Source: MPNP01 sp965215545 (lineage in GTDB: Bacteria; Pseudomonadota; Alphaproteobacteria; Rhodobacterales; Rhodobacteraceae). Taken from it: a DNA stretch of 64,000 bases. The notes beneath the pieces are model-generated. The model was given only the letters and a program-made list of their open reading frames with translations, was not told the origin of the DNA and searched no databases. Below, piece after piece: positions 1 through 9,265 of the stretch (positions are counted from its first letter, which is position 1; every line of letters starts with the position of its first letter). The position numbers and the translations under genes were made by a program. The stretch covers positions 1,674,001 to 1,738,000 of the forward strand of contig OZ244066.1 of NCBI GenBank assembly GCA_965215545.1, written 5' to 3'.

Positions 1-550
1 CTTCGCTGCGATCACCACAAAACGAACCCGCAAGATGATGTCTGAGAAAATCCTTGTAGGTCAACACGTACGCTGTCTGACGAAGCACGTCAGAGTCATT
101 CTGTCGGAACCAGGCAAGAATCGGCAAGGTACAGCCTTGCTGGAGAATGGAGCCGGACACGGTAAAAATGTCCGATATCAATGACGGCTGTTCGGCGATC
201 ATGGCGTCGAGCAAACCCTGACTGCGACTGTCTTCCCAATTGATGCCGGGACGCAGGGCGGTTCCCGCCTCATCCACAAACCAGGCACCGACCATTGCAC
301 CGGATATGCCGATCCCTTGAATGTCACCTGGCCGATCCGTGGAAGCCACCGCTTCAGCGATAACGGCATCAAGTGCGTTGAGACAGGTTCCGGGGTCGGC
401 CTCCACCCATCCCGGACGTGGCCTGTTCAGCGGTGTCCGGCGACTGGCGGCAGCGATTGTCTTGCCCTGACAGTTGAACACTGCCGCCTTGAGCACTGAA
501 GAGCCGGCATCAATACCGAGAAACAGATCGTGGAGCGTTGAGGGCATCAT
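1..550 (-). CDS. FGGY-family carbohydrate kinase, N-terminal part (cut by window edge)
   Basis: The reverse strand reads open from an ATG at 550 to the window edge, about 183 residues. The N-terminus LFLGIDAGSSVLKAAVFN is the phosphate-1 loop of the ASKHA/FGGY fold. GWVEADP and the later GIGISGAMVGAW and RPGINWEDSRS segments are typical of xylulokinase-like FGGY kinases, which phosphorylate sugars or polyols with ATP in the cytoplasm. A second ATG follows at 547. The C-terminal ATP-binding half lies outside the window, so the substrate cannot be told. No partner catabolic gene is adjacent inside the window. Confidence 0.85.
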   Translation of the reverse strand, partial: MMPSTLHDLFLGIDAGSSVLKAAVFNCQGKTIAAASRRTPLNRPRPGWVEADPGTCLNALDAVIAEAVASTDRPGDIQGIGISGAMVGAWFVDEAGTALRPGINWEDSRSQGLLDAMIAEQPSLISDIFTVSGSILQQGCTLPILAWFRQNDSDVLRQTAYVLTYKDFLRHHLAGSFCGDRSE

Positions 551-1111
551 CAGAATATCCGGCTCTTCACTTCCTCTGGTGGGTCCGTTGAGACAATGAC
601 TGGTCGGGTGGTCTCTCGGCGTTCCGTATCCACGGGAAGCCCACGGGGCCGGAGCAAGAAAACCCGCCCCGGCACATCTCGAACCCGGGGGTCGTCATCC
701 CCGCGCCGTCATCCAGGACATCGATGGTCGGCAGAACCCCGGAGCGATCATGGCATGCGCCCGCGCGCCCGGGCAGGATACCCACCGCATCGAGGCGGCC
801 AAGGTCAGGACAAAATGGCCGGGTTGGGCTCTGCGGCACCACCACCGGCCGAGGATCAAGGCGATCCGGGAGAGTCAGGGACTCCCTGTGGGGAATCAAT
901 GTCAGTGTCCTGCGGGCCAGCAACGGGCCAGCTGCGTGCCTCAGCATCTGGACCCGGAAAATCGCGATCACGGGCCGCGACCTGGGACTTCGGCGGCGGT
1001 TTATTACCGGCCCCGACTTCCGCCTGGGAGGACTTGATCTGGATTCTGACGGAGCCAGAGCGTCGGGCAGCCACCAAAACAGGTGAAGAGCCCAACAGGG
1101 ATGGGTGATCA
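551..1111. repeat. Gene-free stretch with degenerate repeat copy A
   Basis: No convincing gene is present; several overlapping open frames exist but none resembles a protein family. The part from about 820 to 1085 is similar to the reverse complement of about 12205-12540. Shared blocks include CAGCAACGGGCCAGC near 918-932, CTGGGAGGACTTG near 1024-1036, and CCACCAAAACAG near 1071-1082. Both copies are decayed, which suggests an old mobile element or duplicated gene whose family I do not recognise. Confidence 0.45.
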
Positions 1112-1537
1112 TCACGATTCCGCGTAATCGGCCAGAACCAGGACGGATTCGCCATGGCCGGTCGGTGTCACGGCGTTTGCGAATCGACGGTCTGCCGTCA
1201 CGACCGTTGCGCCGATGTGGTGCGCGAGCGCGAGATGAACGCAGTCGTAAATCGGATGGTCGAGGGCCAGCGCCAGGCGAGTCGCGTTGGCGGCAAGGAT
1301 TTCATCGATGCCCCAGCGCACCGGCATGTCCTGAACGTCCGCCAGCAGGATGATGGTGGCACGGTGTTCTATTTCTCCCGTCCGTGCCTTGCGCCAGAGG
1401 GCATTGGCGACCTCCGAGGCCATCAGGCGCGGCGCGTGCAGGTCGTGACCGCTGGTTGCCAGCATTTCAGCAATATCCGCGTCGTTTTCGGCGACCAGCC
1501 ACTTGACCGCCACGCTCGCATCAACCACGAAGCGCAT
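1112..1537 (-). CDS. vapC: PIN-domain ribonuclease toxin (VapC/FitB type)
   Basis: This 141-residue PIN-domain protein is of the usual VapC length. The acidic metal-binding residues are visible: D6 in VVDASVAVKWL, E42 in MASEVANAL, D98 in IYDCVHLALA and D116 in VTADRRF. Members of the family are Mg-dependent RNases that cut tRNA or rRNA when freed from the antitoxin. Its ATG shares one base with the antitoxin stop codon (TGATG), so the two are translationally coupled. The pair looks intact. Confidence 0.9.
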   Translation of the reverse strand: MRFVVDASVAVKWLVAENDADIAEMLATSGHDLHAPRLMASEVANALWRKARTGEIEHRATIILLADVQDMPVRWGIDEILAANATRLALALDHPIYDCVHLALAHHIGATVVTADRRFANAVTPTGHGESVLVLADYAES

Positions 1538-1794
1538 CAGTCGTCATCGCGATGGCCGCGGTCGCGGTCCTCACGGATCAGCACTTCTGCCGGTGTGTGC
1601 TTGCGCCCTTCGGTCAGGGGACGTCGCCGTCTGATGGTTTCCGCGAACGCCGCGCGCTTCGCCGCCATGTCGTCGTCGGCGCATTCAAGGATATGACGTG
1701 CCTCGCCCTCCAGAGAGCGGTTGTTGCGTGAGGCGCGCGCCTTGAGGCGGTCCACCACATCGCCGTCGAGTCGCCGCACATTGATCGTCACCAT
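1537..1794 (-). CDS. Ribbon-helix-helix antitoxin (FitA/VapB type)
   Basis: This is an 85-residue protein. The N-terminus VTINVRRLDGDVVDRLKARA is a FitA-like ribbon-helix-helix DNA-binding fold, and the acidic C-terminus would mask the toxin. The start at 1794 is preferred over an in-frame ATG at 1812, because GGAG lies 8 bases before it and inside the longer reading. It is the first gene of a two-gene operon with the PIN toxin and would bind both the toxin and its own promoter. Confidence 0.85.
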   Translation of the reverse strand: MVTINVRRLDGDVVDRLKARASRNNRSLEGEARHILECADDDMAAKRAAFAETIRRRRPLTEGRKHTPAEVLIREDRDRGHRDDD

Positions 1795-1809
1795 GGGTTC
1801 GTCTCCAGG

Positions 1810-1840
1810 CATCGGTTATCAAATTGTTATCAAACCGATG
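1810..1840. promoter_or_regulatory. Inverted-repeat operator candidate of the toxin-antitoxin operon
   Basis: Eight-base perfect arms CATCGGTT (1810-1817) and AACCGATG (1833-1840) flank an AT-rich core holding TTATCAAA twice. The site lies just upstream of the antitoxin start, where autoregulatory sites of ribbon-helix-helix antitoxins usually sit. The operator role is inferred. Confidence 0.5.
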
Positions 1841-2408
1841 CGGTGCATCCAAGCTCTGGGCGGGGCACATTCGACGCAAGATGCAGCCATGAGAGGGGAC
1901 AGGATATCGCAGGACAATGAGACTGCTCGTTCAGCACGTCCTCCACGCCGCAGGGTACACATCTGACCAATATGGATGTGGGCAAATCGCTCCATTCCGC
2001 CGGCGCCAACAGGCTGTCACGACGATGCCCAGACCCTCGGGTCAGTCTTGCACATGAACTCTGCTGCATGTTGCAGCGCCACGTGTCCTGCCGCGGTGCC
2101 GGGAAGTGTCCACAAATCATTCATGGGACCGATTCTCATCGTGTCGTGCAGGTCGCTGTTCCCATGCGCGCCGAGGGCCAGAACAGCGGTGGCCGACTTC
2201 ATTGCCCTGCAGGAATGCCGGGATGTGTCTGCTGATTCCCGATGCACTCCCTGCCGCCTCGACACGTCCCCTGCTGTGGGGCAATGATCCTTGCATGGCA
2301 AGCACAGATTGCAATTTTGCCCAACAATCCCTTACCATGCGCCAACGGATTGGGTAATCGGTCGCCGAACCCCGCCAACCCAGTACCCCGTCCAGGAAGG
2401 ATCGGATC
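1841..2408. other. Intergenic stretch, no gene recognised
   Basis: Short overlapping frames occur on both strands but none shows a family motif. The last bases contain the ribosome-binding site AGGAAGGA of the next gene. Confidence 0.5.
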
Positions 2409-3014
2409 ATGACACCCATCACCTATTACTTTTCACTCCTCTCACCCTTTTCCTACCTCGCCGGCACCCGGCTTGAAGATCTCGCCCGGGAACACAGTAT
2501 CCCGATCACCTATCGCCCCTTCGACATCATGGCCGTCTTTGCCGAAACCGGTGGTGTTCCCCCCAAGCAGCGTCACATCACCCGCCAGAACTATCGCCTC
2601 GCTGAACTCAGGCGTATCGCCATCCTCAACAGACTTCCCATCACCCTTGCCCCCAAATACTGGCCCACTGATCCCGCTCCCGCGTCCCGGGCTGTCATTG
2701 CTGCCACGACCTCCACCACCGAGGGCAATCCCGGCCTCCTTGTCCACGACCTCATGGCCCGGTGCTGGGCGAAGGAACAGGATATTGCCGACCCTGCCAT
2801 CATCGAGGACTGTCTCGCCAAGGCCGGTTACGACCCGTCAACCTTCCTGCCACCAGCAGACGATACTGCCGCCATCTATGCCGACAACACCGCCACCGCC
2901 ATTGCCGACGGAGTCTTTGGCTCCCCCACCTACATTCACAATGGACAGCTCTTCTGGGGTCAGGATCGCCTCAGCCACCTCCGTGCCCATCTCGAAGGCC
3001 AATTTGACGAATGA
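2409..3014 (+). CDS. 2-hydroxychromene-2-carboxylate isomerase-like DsbA-fold protein
   Basis: This 201-residue protein matches the DsbA/GST-kappa group of 2-hydroxychromene-2-carboxylate isomerases, which use glutathione to isomerise an aromatic-degradation intermediate. The start ITYYFSLLSPFSYLAG carries the family's active-site serine (S12). GVFGSPTY followed by FWGQDRL is the typical C-terminal signature. AGGAAGGATCGG precedes the ATG. No other aromatic-degradation gene is nearby, so the physiological substrate is open; many homologues are general glutathione-dependent oxidoreductases. Confidence 0.88.
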   Translation: MTPITYYFSLLSPFSYLAGTRLEDLAREHSIPITYRPFDIMAVFAETGGVPPKQRHITRQNYRLAELRRIAILNRLPITLAPKYWPTDPAPASRAVIAATTSTTEGNPGLLVHDLMARCWAKEQDIADPAIIEDCLAKAGYDPSTFLPPADDTAAIYADNTATAIADGVFGSPTYIHNGQLFWGQDRLSHLRAHLEGQFDE

Positions 3015-3727
3015 CAAATCCTCTTGCCGCCTGATCGATCCGGATAACCAGTGCCGCTGGCAATCGCATGACATGTTCCGGCCCGATGTCCTTGCAGCGC
3101 ACTATGACAGTTGCGCCTCAGGGTGGCATGGCGATCTTTCTTTTTGATCACTGGCATGGGGCCGGGTGGGAATGGAGAGCATCGAGCGTTGCACCTCAGA
3201 GTGGCACGGGGGAGCTTGTGCGCCGAACACCGCTCAGCGTGAACAGGCAGAGACGATCACGACGAATGGGCGGCCTGGGGCACGCGGTCACGAAGGTCCC
3301 GTGCTGTTCTGTTGCACACCGCAGGTCGACCGGGAGGGCGTCCCTGTGGGCAGGCCGTCCGGTGCCCATCCTTCGTGCGTTCGGAGGTGTATCCATCCTC
3401 GCCTCGAGGCTGACCGGATCGATGCAACCATCATTCCGGGTCGCGACTGCATGGATGCGGTCGCGCCGGGACCGTCCCGGACGATCGGGACGCACCACCA
3501 CCGGACTGTCGGTCGGGCGGGCAGGGCCGAGGCGCGCACTGCCAGCGCCGGGGTCCGGATCCATCCCGGCAACGATCGTTTGCCGGATGGGTGCCGGTTG
3601 CAAGGACCGTGGTTTCAAATCAGCTGATAATTGCAGGTCACTACAGATACAGGTCTGTTGATTGTCAGTTTGCGTTGAATCGAGCCTGTCGTGATAATAC
3701 CAGCAAGGCAAACAGGTGGATTTGGAC
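3015..3727. other. Gene-free stretch with short repeats, possible IS end
   Basis: No supported gene. An 18-base word at 3189-3206 (TTGCACCTCAGAGTGGCA) occurs in a variant form at 3111-3128 and, exactly, as its reverse complement at 10693-10710. Repeated words of this kind at two distant places suggest the decayed ends of an insertion element; the family is not identifiable. Confidence 0.4.
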
Positions 3728-4891
3728 ATGCAAGAGACCCTCGATATCGCTCAAGCAGGCAAGGTTGACCGTGTGCCCATAGCGGACCTGCTGCTTGATG
3801 AAAACAATCCGCGATTTGGCGACCTGGAACGAGGAGCAGAGCAAGCATCTCTGGTAGACCTGATGGTAGAGAAGTTCGGTGTTGACGATCTTCTCAGCTC
3901 GTTGTCGATGAATGGATTTTTTAATGCCGAGCCGCTGGTATGTGCCCGCCAGGCAAATGACCGGTTCGTTGTCAAGGAGGGCAACAGGAGACTCTGTGCC
4001 TGCATTATACTCACGGGCGATCAACGTGCGGCCCGCCAAGGGAAGCGAACAACAAGGTTTGCCGCCTTGTGGAGGGCCAATGGCAGCCCTCCCGTGGCAC
4101 CGGTACCTGTCCTGATTTTTGACGAGAATGATGCAACATCTGAAAGGATGCTCTCCTATTTGGGTGTACGCCACATTTCAGCTGCGCAACCGTGGGACTC
4201 GTATGCAAAGGCATCTTGGGCTGCCAAGATCATTGATTCCGACACGATTGACATGTCTGTTGCAGACATATCCAGAATGATTGGCGATCAACACGGTACG
4301 GTCATCCGCTTGCTTGAAGGATATCGGTTTATTCGACAATTGATTGACGCAGGTCTCTTTCTGCCAAGCAACAGTCAGCGGCGTGGCAGGGGCAGTGTCA
4401 CGGAGTATCCCTTCTCGTGGGTGTATACGGTGCTGGGGTTCAAAGCGGCCCGGGAATTCTGTGGCCTGGGGGAAATCTCCGATTGCCAGAATCCCATTCC
4501 TCCAGACAGACTGGACAGCGCAGTAACCGTCGTAACAGCAATGTTCGGTGATGGATCAGTCGGACGCAGTGCTGCCGTGCAGGACTCACGCCAGCTATCC
4601 GACTTGGCGAAAGCGTTTGCTGACCCCGAGAAAGTGAGACTGCTCAGGTCTGGCAAGGACTTGCTTGAGGTGCTGGACTCAACACAGCCAATTGAACGAA
4701 AGCTTGAGGACAACCTCGCACAAGCCCGTGACCTGTTGTCTGATTTGGTATCCAGTGTTTCGCAAACGCTCCCATCTGCCGATTTGGCAAGGAAACACTT
4801 GGAGATATCACGCCGAACCCGGGCCCTTGCGGTTGCTCTCGACAATCGCCTGAAGGATGCCGCCAGGGGACCTGACGTTGATGATGGCTAG
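3728..4891 (+). CDS. ParB/Srx-fold protein of a restriction-modification-like cluster
   Basis: About 387 residues. The N-terminal part has ParB/sulfiredoxin-fold features: VPIADLLLDENNPRFG followed by VKEGNRRLCACIIL, the latter resembling the box that binds nucleotide in ParB-like proteins. A helix-turn-helix-like segment MSVADISRMIGDQHGTVIRL lies near residues 175-195. The ATG at 3728 is chosen because AGGTGG lies 8 bases before it; a GTG at 3716 is possible. It overlaps the following gene by 11 bases. ParB-like domains occur in partitioning proteins and also in defence-island proteins. The neighbourhood favours the latter, but the role is not known. Confidence 0.7.
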   Translation: MQETLDIAQAGKVDRVPIADLLLDENNPRFGDLERGAEQASLVDLMVEKFGVDDLLSSLSMNGFFNAEPLVCARQANDRFVVKEGNRRLCACIILTGDQRAARQGKRTTRFAALWRANGSPPVAPVPVLIFDENDATSERMLSYLGVRHISAAQPWDSYAKASWAAKIIDSDTIDMSVADISRMIGDQHGTVIRLLEGYRFIRQLIDAGLFLPSNSQRRGRGSVTEYPFSWVYTVLGFKAAREFCGLGEISDCQNPIPPDRLDSAVTVVTAMFGDGSVGRSAAVQDSRQLSDLAKAFADPEKVRLLRSGKDLLEVLDSTQPIERKLEDNLAQARDLLSDLVSSVSQTLPSADLARKHLEISRRTRALAVALDNRLKDAARGPDVDDG

Positions 4892-5813
4892 GCACCCATA
4901 CCACCGCCAAGGCCACGCGACCAAGGTCTCGACAAATGCAGACCAGACCGAGTTGGATGCGGTAAGAAACCTTTCGACGCCGGTGGTTACCGGGATACGG
5001 GATGACGGTATCGCGGACTCCCTGGAGGATTATTATGCACCGGAGACAACCGCGAATGAAGCGCCCTGGCAGACACGGGAATTGGCTATTGAGAATGCTG
5101 CGACGCAGATCGTGGACGAGCTGACGAGGCGGCAGAAGTCATTGGGTGACTTGTATCCTTTCAAGATTCGAGGTGATAGCCTCACTTACAAGGAATCAGG
5201 TTCGTTGTTGTACGAGTTTCTGCTCTGCACATGCCTAAGCCCGAGTCTGACCACAGGCGATTTCGTCAAATTCCCAAGACTCTTCGAAAGGATAGCGGCA
5301 CGATTAACGGCGAATTCCCTTGGCAATAACACCGGGTTCTCACACATTGGCACCCCAAGTGGGAGGCGGAATCTGAAGGCCTCAGTGCAAGAGGCCATCA
5401 AAATGAGCCAAGAGCTGCGTTGGTCACCGCGGCCTGACCTGCCAGACGCGGGTCCGGATCAGGGTGATCAAGGTGTCGACTTTATAATCTGGCGCGATTT
5501 TGAGTGCGGCAGGAAGATTGGACAACAGTTCTATTTTGGTCAGTGCGCCTGCGGCAACGACTGGGATATGAAGCTGGGCGATATTTCAGAGCGCTTCTTT
5601 CAGTGGTTTGAGCCTCTTAAGGTGAAACCGACAAAAGTATTTGCCATTCCATTTGTCATTTCAGATAACAAATTATCTACCACAAGCCGGGAGGCAGGCA
5701 TTGTGATGGACCGCTTGAGGCTTGTTCGAGCTGCGGAGAAGGGCTCCAACTTTGACTCAAGCGAATGGCGCGGATGCATGTCCAGAACTCTGGATTTGGT
5801 GCTGAATGCATAA
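4881..5813 (+). CDS. Unknown protein, possible PD-(D/E)XK-type restriction nuclease
   Basis: A 310-residue protein of no family I recognise with certainty. The start ATGATG at 4881 is preceded by AGGGGA and overlaps the end of the ParB-like gene, indicating coupling. Near residues 197-230 the segment GDQGVDFIIW, then IGQQFYFGQCACGNDW, resembles a nuclease core of the kind D-x(n)-Q-x-C/K found in divergent PD-(D/E)XK enzymes; E112 in YEFLL could be the upstream acidic residue. The two cysteines in CACG might bind metal. It ends one base before the stop codon of the convergent cytosine methyltransferase, which suggests the restriction partner. The nuclease call is inference. Confidence 0.5.
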   Translation: MMARHPYHRQGHATKVSTNADQTELDAVRNLSTPVVTGIRDDGIADSLEDYYAPETTANEAPWQTRELAIENAATQIVDELTRRQKSLGDLYPFKIRGDSLTYKESGSLLYEFLLCTCLSPSLTTGDFVKFPRLFERIAARLTANSLGNNTGFSHIGTPSGRRNLKASVQEAIKMSQELRWSPRPDLPDAGPDQGDQGVDFIIWRDFECGRKIGQQFYFGQCACGNDWDMKLGDISERFFQWFEPLKVKPTKVFAIPFVISDNKLSTTSREAGIVMDRLRLVRAAEKGSNFDSSEWRGCMSRTLDLVLNA

Positions 5814-6746
5814 TCACCAAATTGCCGGGAGCGCCCGCACGACGGCACCAAACAGCGGTGGTGGCACGGCGTTGCCGACGACCTTGTATTTTTCATCCAT
5901 GGAGGCGGTGTCAGGGAATTCAACGTGCCGGCTGAATCCCTGCAGGATTGCGCACTCACGAAATGAGAATCTGCGGGCCGGACCCGCATGCTCGAAAACC
6001 CACTTGTCCGTATGGACCCGAAGAAGCTTCGGGCTGACTGGATGAAGAGGAACGTGCCGGCCCTTGGCAACGACCGTCTTGCTGATCGAGTCCCAGTCCC
6101 GGTACCGGTTGCGTGACAAGTAGTACCAATGGAAACGCTCAGTGTTGTATTCGCCTTCTGGCCACAGCGGGAGATGGGAAATGGAGTCGCGGATGGTCAC
6201 AAATGGGCGACTGGTGGACCCATGCGTTGAATTGGGAAACGCATAGGTCATCCCAAGATCGGATCGAAGCCCCACAATGAACAGGCGCCGGCGCTGTTGG
6301 GAAACGCCGTACTCCTCTGAATTCAGGATCTTCCACTGAACCCGGTATCCGGCGAGTCGAAACCGCGTCACCTGATTCTGGAGCAAATGGTTCAGGTCAG
6401 ACCTGCGCATGCCGGGTACGTTTTCAACGATGAAAGCCTTTGGCCGTATCTGGCGGAGAGCACGGTCAAACTCCCGGTACAGGTAATTAATTTTACGGCC
6501 TGCCTTGCGGACCCCGCCTTGGCTGAACCCCTGACATGGATAACACCCTACGAGAAGGTCCGCGTCCGGGAAGACCTCGATTTGACCAATGTCCTGAACA
6601 ACAAAATCGGTTTCAGGGAGATTGCGGAGATAGAAATCCTTCGCATAGGGCAGGATATCGTTGGCGAACACAACCTCGAAGCCCGCGGTGTGCAGCCCCA
6701 TGTCAGAGCCACCGCCACCGGTAAAAAGTGAAATCGCTTTCGGCAA
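5814..6746 (-). CDS. DNA (cytosine-5)-methyltransferase
   Basis: About 310 residues with all core C5-methyltransferase motifs in order: motif I AISLFTGGGGSDMGL, motif IV GCYPCQGFSQ with the catalytic cysteine, motif VI VENVPGM, motif VIII SQQRRRLFIVG and motif X VVGNAVPPPL. It transfers methyl from SAM to cytosine in a target site set by the region between VIII and X. The start is uncertain: TTG at 6746 has AGGGGAG about 9 bases upstream and begins shortly before motif I. An open frame runs upstream into the ISKra4 remnant and is not thought to be coding. It is tail-to-tail with the possible nuclease gene, as expected for a restriction-modification pair. Confidence 0.88.
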   Translation of the reverse strand: MPKAISLFTGGGGSDMGLHTAGFEVVFANDILPYAKDFYLRNLPETDFVVQDIGQIEVFPDADLLVGCYPCQGFSQGGVRKAGRKINYLYREFDRALRQIRPKAFIVENVPGMRRSDLNHLLQNQVTRFRLAGYRVQWKILNSEEYGVSQQRRRLFIVGLRSDLGMTYAFPNSTHGSTSRPFVTIRDSISHLPLWPEGEYNTERFHWYYLSRNRYRDWDSISKTVVAKGRHVPLHPVSPKLLRVHTDKWVFEHAGPARRFSFRECAILQGFSRHVEFPDTASMDEKYKVVGNAVPPPLFGAVVRALPAIW

Positions 6747-6861
6747 CCCCAGATCACTCCCCTTTGACTTTCCCTTATCTATCAAAACATTCAAGGCGCA
6801 GCGAGTGCACACGGCAGAGAATTTCCACAGTCTTGGCCTAATTGGACCGAAGCTGCATATA

Positions 6862-8933
6862 TGGAGAGTCCCGCAAAGTGTGGACCAATTCAGGCGGCCA
6901 TTCGGATTGCCGCGTGGGCAGTCAGACCGGGATGCCATGACGCGAATGTGTCGTGCAGGGTGCCGCCGAGGGTCCGCGTCCGGGTCTGCAGCCTGCGATG
7001 GGCCCCTGCCTTGACCGGCGCATCTTCTGGCTTTTGCCAAAACGCCTGCCGACAACGGTGTTGACCGCACTTTCGACAGAGCCAGTGGCGACACGCGCTC
7101 CAGAGCGCGTGTCGCTCGGCAGGGTTCGGGATCATGGTCCGGTTGTTTGCGATGGAGATCTGGAACGCGCCAGCGGCCTTGCGCAGGGCCTTGATGCTGG
7201 CACAGTTCGTCTCGCTGGTCTCCAGATCATCCACCCGATCCGCGATGACCGCCTGCCCCTCATGCCAGTGGCCGTGCCAGAGGAAACCCTTGCTCCGGCG
7301 GAGAAGCCGGTCCGGATTTTCGGCGGCTTCGGTGTTGTGATGCGCCGGCCCTTTCATAGATTGCGGCAGGACCGTGATCCGCATGGTGATGTGGAACCCG
7401 TCGAGGGCAGGCTCCGAGGCCGGGGCCATGAACCGGGCCATGTTGATGACCGTGTCCCCGCCATCCGTCATCGTCGCTTGGGCTCGGCATCATGGCATTT
7501 TCACAAGGCTCGGAGAGCGGCCCGGTCGATCCCTGGGAATCGACTTGACCACCATCACCTCGAAATGCGCCTGACCATCTTCACGGGAGCGGGTGTAGCC
7601 CCATCGATCCCCACCTTGATCGGCGCGTCGGGATTGGGCGTTTTGCATGCTGGGCAGGACTGGTATCGATGAAACTGAACCGCTTATCCGCCAGCTCGTT
7701 TTCCATCCGGTGGCCACCCGTCCGAGATGGCCGACGGAGGGTCTCCGGATTGAGCCATTGATCGATCCGCAGGACATCCTTCATCAGGGCGGTTGTCTCC
7801 CCGAACGAGACCAGTGAGGCCCCTTGTGTTTCCAGCCAGAGCAACGTCGGTGCGACAGGATCGATGAGGAAGTCAGTCAGCGGGCTGAAGGTCTGGGCCG
7901 CGCCCTGATGGTCGGGGGCATGGTAACAGTGGGGACTGTCCACCGTGACAGCGCCGAACGCCGTGCGGGCACGGTGACGATGTCCTGCTGGAGTTTCAAT
8001 AGAATACCCTTGTCCTCGGCGATGGACAGGCCGAGAGCACCGGGGGTCTCTGTGCGCGTGTCCAAGGTCGCGATGGTGTCCGTGTGGACCATTCTGTCCG
8101 GGGCCGTGATCGCCACGGTGATCGCAATCTTCAGTGTCTGATGTCCTTCTTCTTCGACTCCCTGTCGGCATCCCATGCCCGCATGATGGTCTGGCGGCTG
8201 GTGCCCATCGCCCCGCTCCACCCTGTCCAGCAGACAGGAAAACCCCTGGCGGTGGGCCATGGCCACGGACCGACGGGACACCATCTCTTCCAAATAGGGT
8301 GCCCGCGCCACAATCCGCTCCAGTGCGGCATCCCTCTTGTCGGACAGGAGATCGGACACCCGGCTCTCGGGATCATCCGCAGCCGCCACGACATCAGCCA
8401 GACAGTCAGCCATGATCTCCTGATCCTCCCAGGCCGCAAGCTCCTGTGCTTCGTCACGCCCTGCTCGATCGCCTTGCGGCCCGCCGCACCCCTCAGGCGG
8501 ACAGGACCGGGATCCCCCGGTGCACCGGGGCACGGATGGGTGGGTCCCCGCCGGGCCGATCGTCTCAATCCGGATCTCATGGACCCACCCGGCTCTCATG
8601 TCACAGACATAGGAAAATCGATCCCTCCCACGCAACCCGAAATCCCGGAGGGTGATGACCAGACTGGCCACATGCCATTCAAATGCACCGGACTGCACTG
8701 CGTCAATCGCAAAGGCATACAGCTGGATGCCTACCAGCCCATGGCCACCTGAAGACTGCCATGCAACTCCCGCAGGGTCGTCGACTCCAGGACCTGTACC
8801 CGATGCCGGATCTTCGGGCTGATCCCGAGAAAACGAACTTTCAACTGATAAATCTGCAGGACATCCGACATGCGCCACTCCTGGCACCCTCAAAGATCAA
8901 ACGCAATTGCCCCACACTTTGCAGGACTCTCCA
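6862..8933 (-). mobile_element. ISKra4-family insertion element remnant
   Basis: Imperfect terminal inverted repeats of 29 bases (6862-6890 and 8905-8933, 26 identical) bound a 2072-bp element. On the reverse strand, decayed frames show two known ISKra4-associated proteins. From about 8860 down to 8560 there is a pRiA4b ORF-3-like domain (VRFLGISPKI, then ITLRDFGLRGRDRFSYV). From 7471 to 6890 there is the C-terminal part of the transposase (SEPALDGFHITMRITVL, KGFLWHGHWHEGQAV, GGTLHDTFASWHPGL). Multiple frame changes show it is dead. No target duplication was seen. Confidence 0.75.
6890..7471 (-). pseudogene. ISKra4-family transposase, C-terminal fragment
   Basis: The 193-residue open frame starts inside the transposase. 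ARFMAPASEPALDGFHITM, ETNCASIKALRKAAGAFQIS, IANNRTMIPN and the ending GGTLHDTFASWHPG are characteristic of ISKra4 transposases. The upstream catalytic half is scattered over other frames between 7500 and 8500, so the enzyme is not functional. Confidence 0.7.
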
Positions 8934-9077
8934 GTTTGTGGAGAGGCCATGGCGCTCCGGGAGATCGTGCCAGGGAATGCCCGTGTGCAAAACGAAGACG
9001 ATGCCGTCTATCACCTGCCGATCCTTCGCATGGCTCTTCCCCAGAAGCACCAGTGCAGCCGATGACCATTTGGGCAA
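8934..9077 (-). pseudogene. IS5-family transposase, N-terminal remnant
   Basis: About 48 residues on the reverse strand, with KDRQVIDGIVFVLHTGIPWH and DLPERHG, are the N-terminal signature of IS5-group transposases. The reading is cut exactly where the ISKra4 inverted repeat begins. The rest of the IS5 gene is not seen on the far side of the ISKra4 element. The fragment is non-functional. Confidence 0.65.
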
Positions 9078-9265
9078 CAGCCATCGTCACAACCCTGTCA
9101 AAACGTCCTCTCGAAGACATTGCACGATGGAGACATGTCGCCGAGGCCCCCATGCCGGACGGAGTCACGCAGCCATCATTCAAGGCTGACCTGCTGCTGA
9201 ACGCACCCATGGTCACTGATTCCGCGCTCAACCGCACCGAGGACCCCGAGAGGGGCGAGCGCTCA

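Noticed and set aside
6747..7094. N-terminal extension of the first methyltransferase into the ISKra4 element
   Set aside because: The added residues come from the insertion element in a non-coding frame; motif I begins just after the TTG at 6746.
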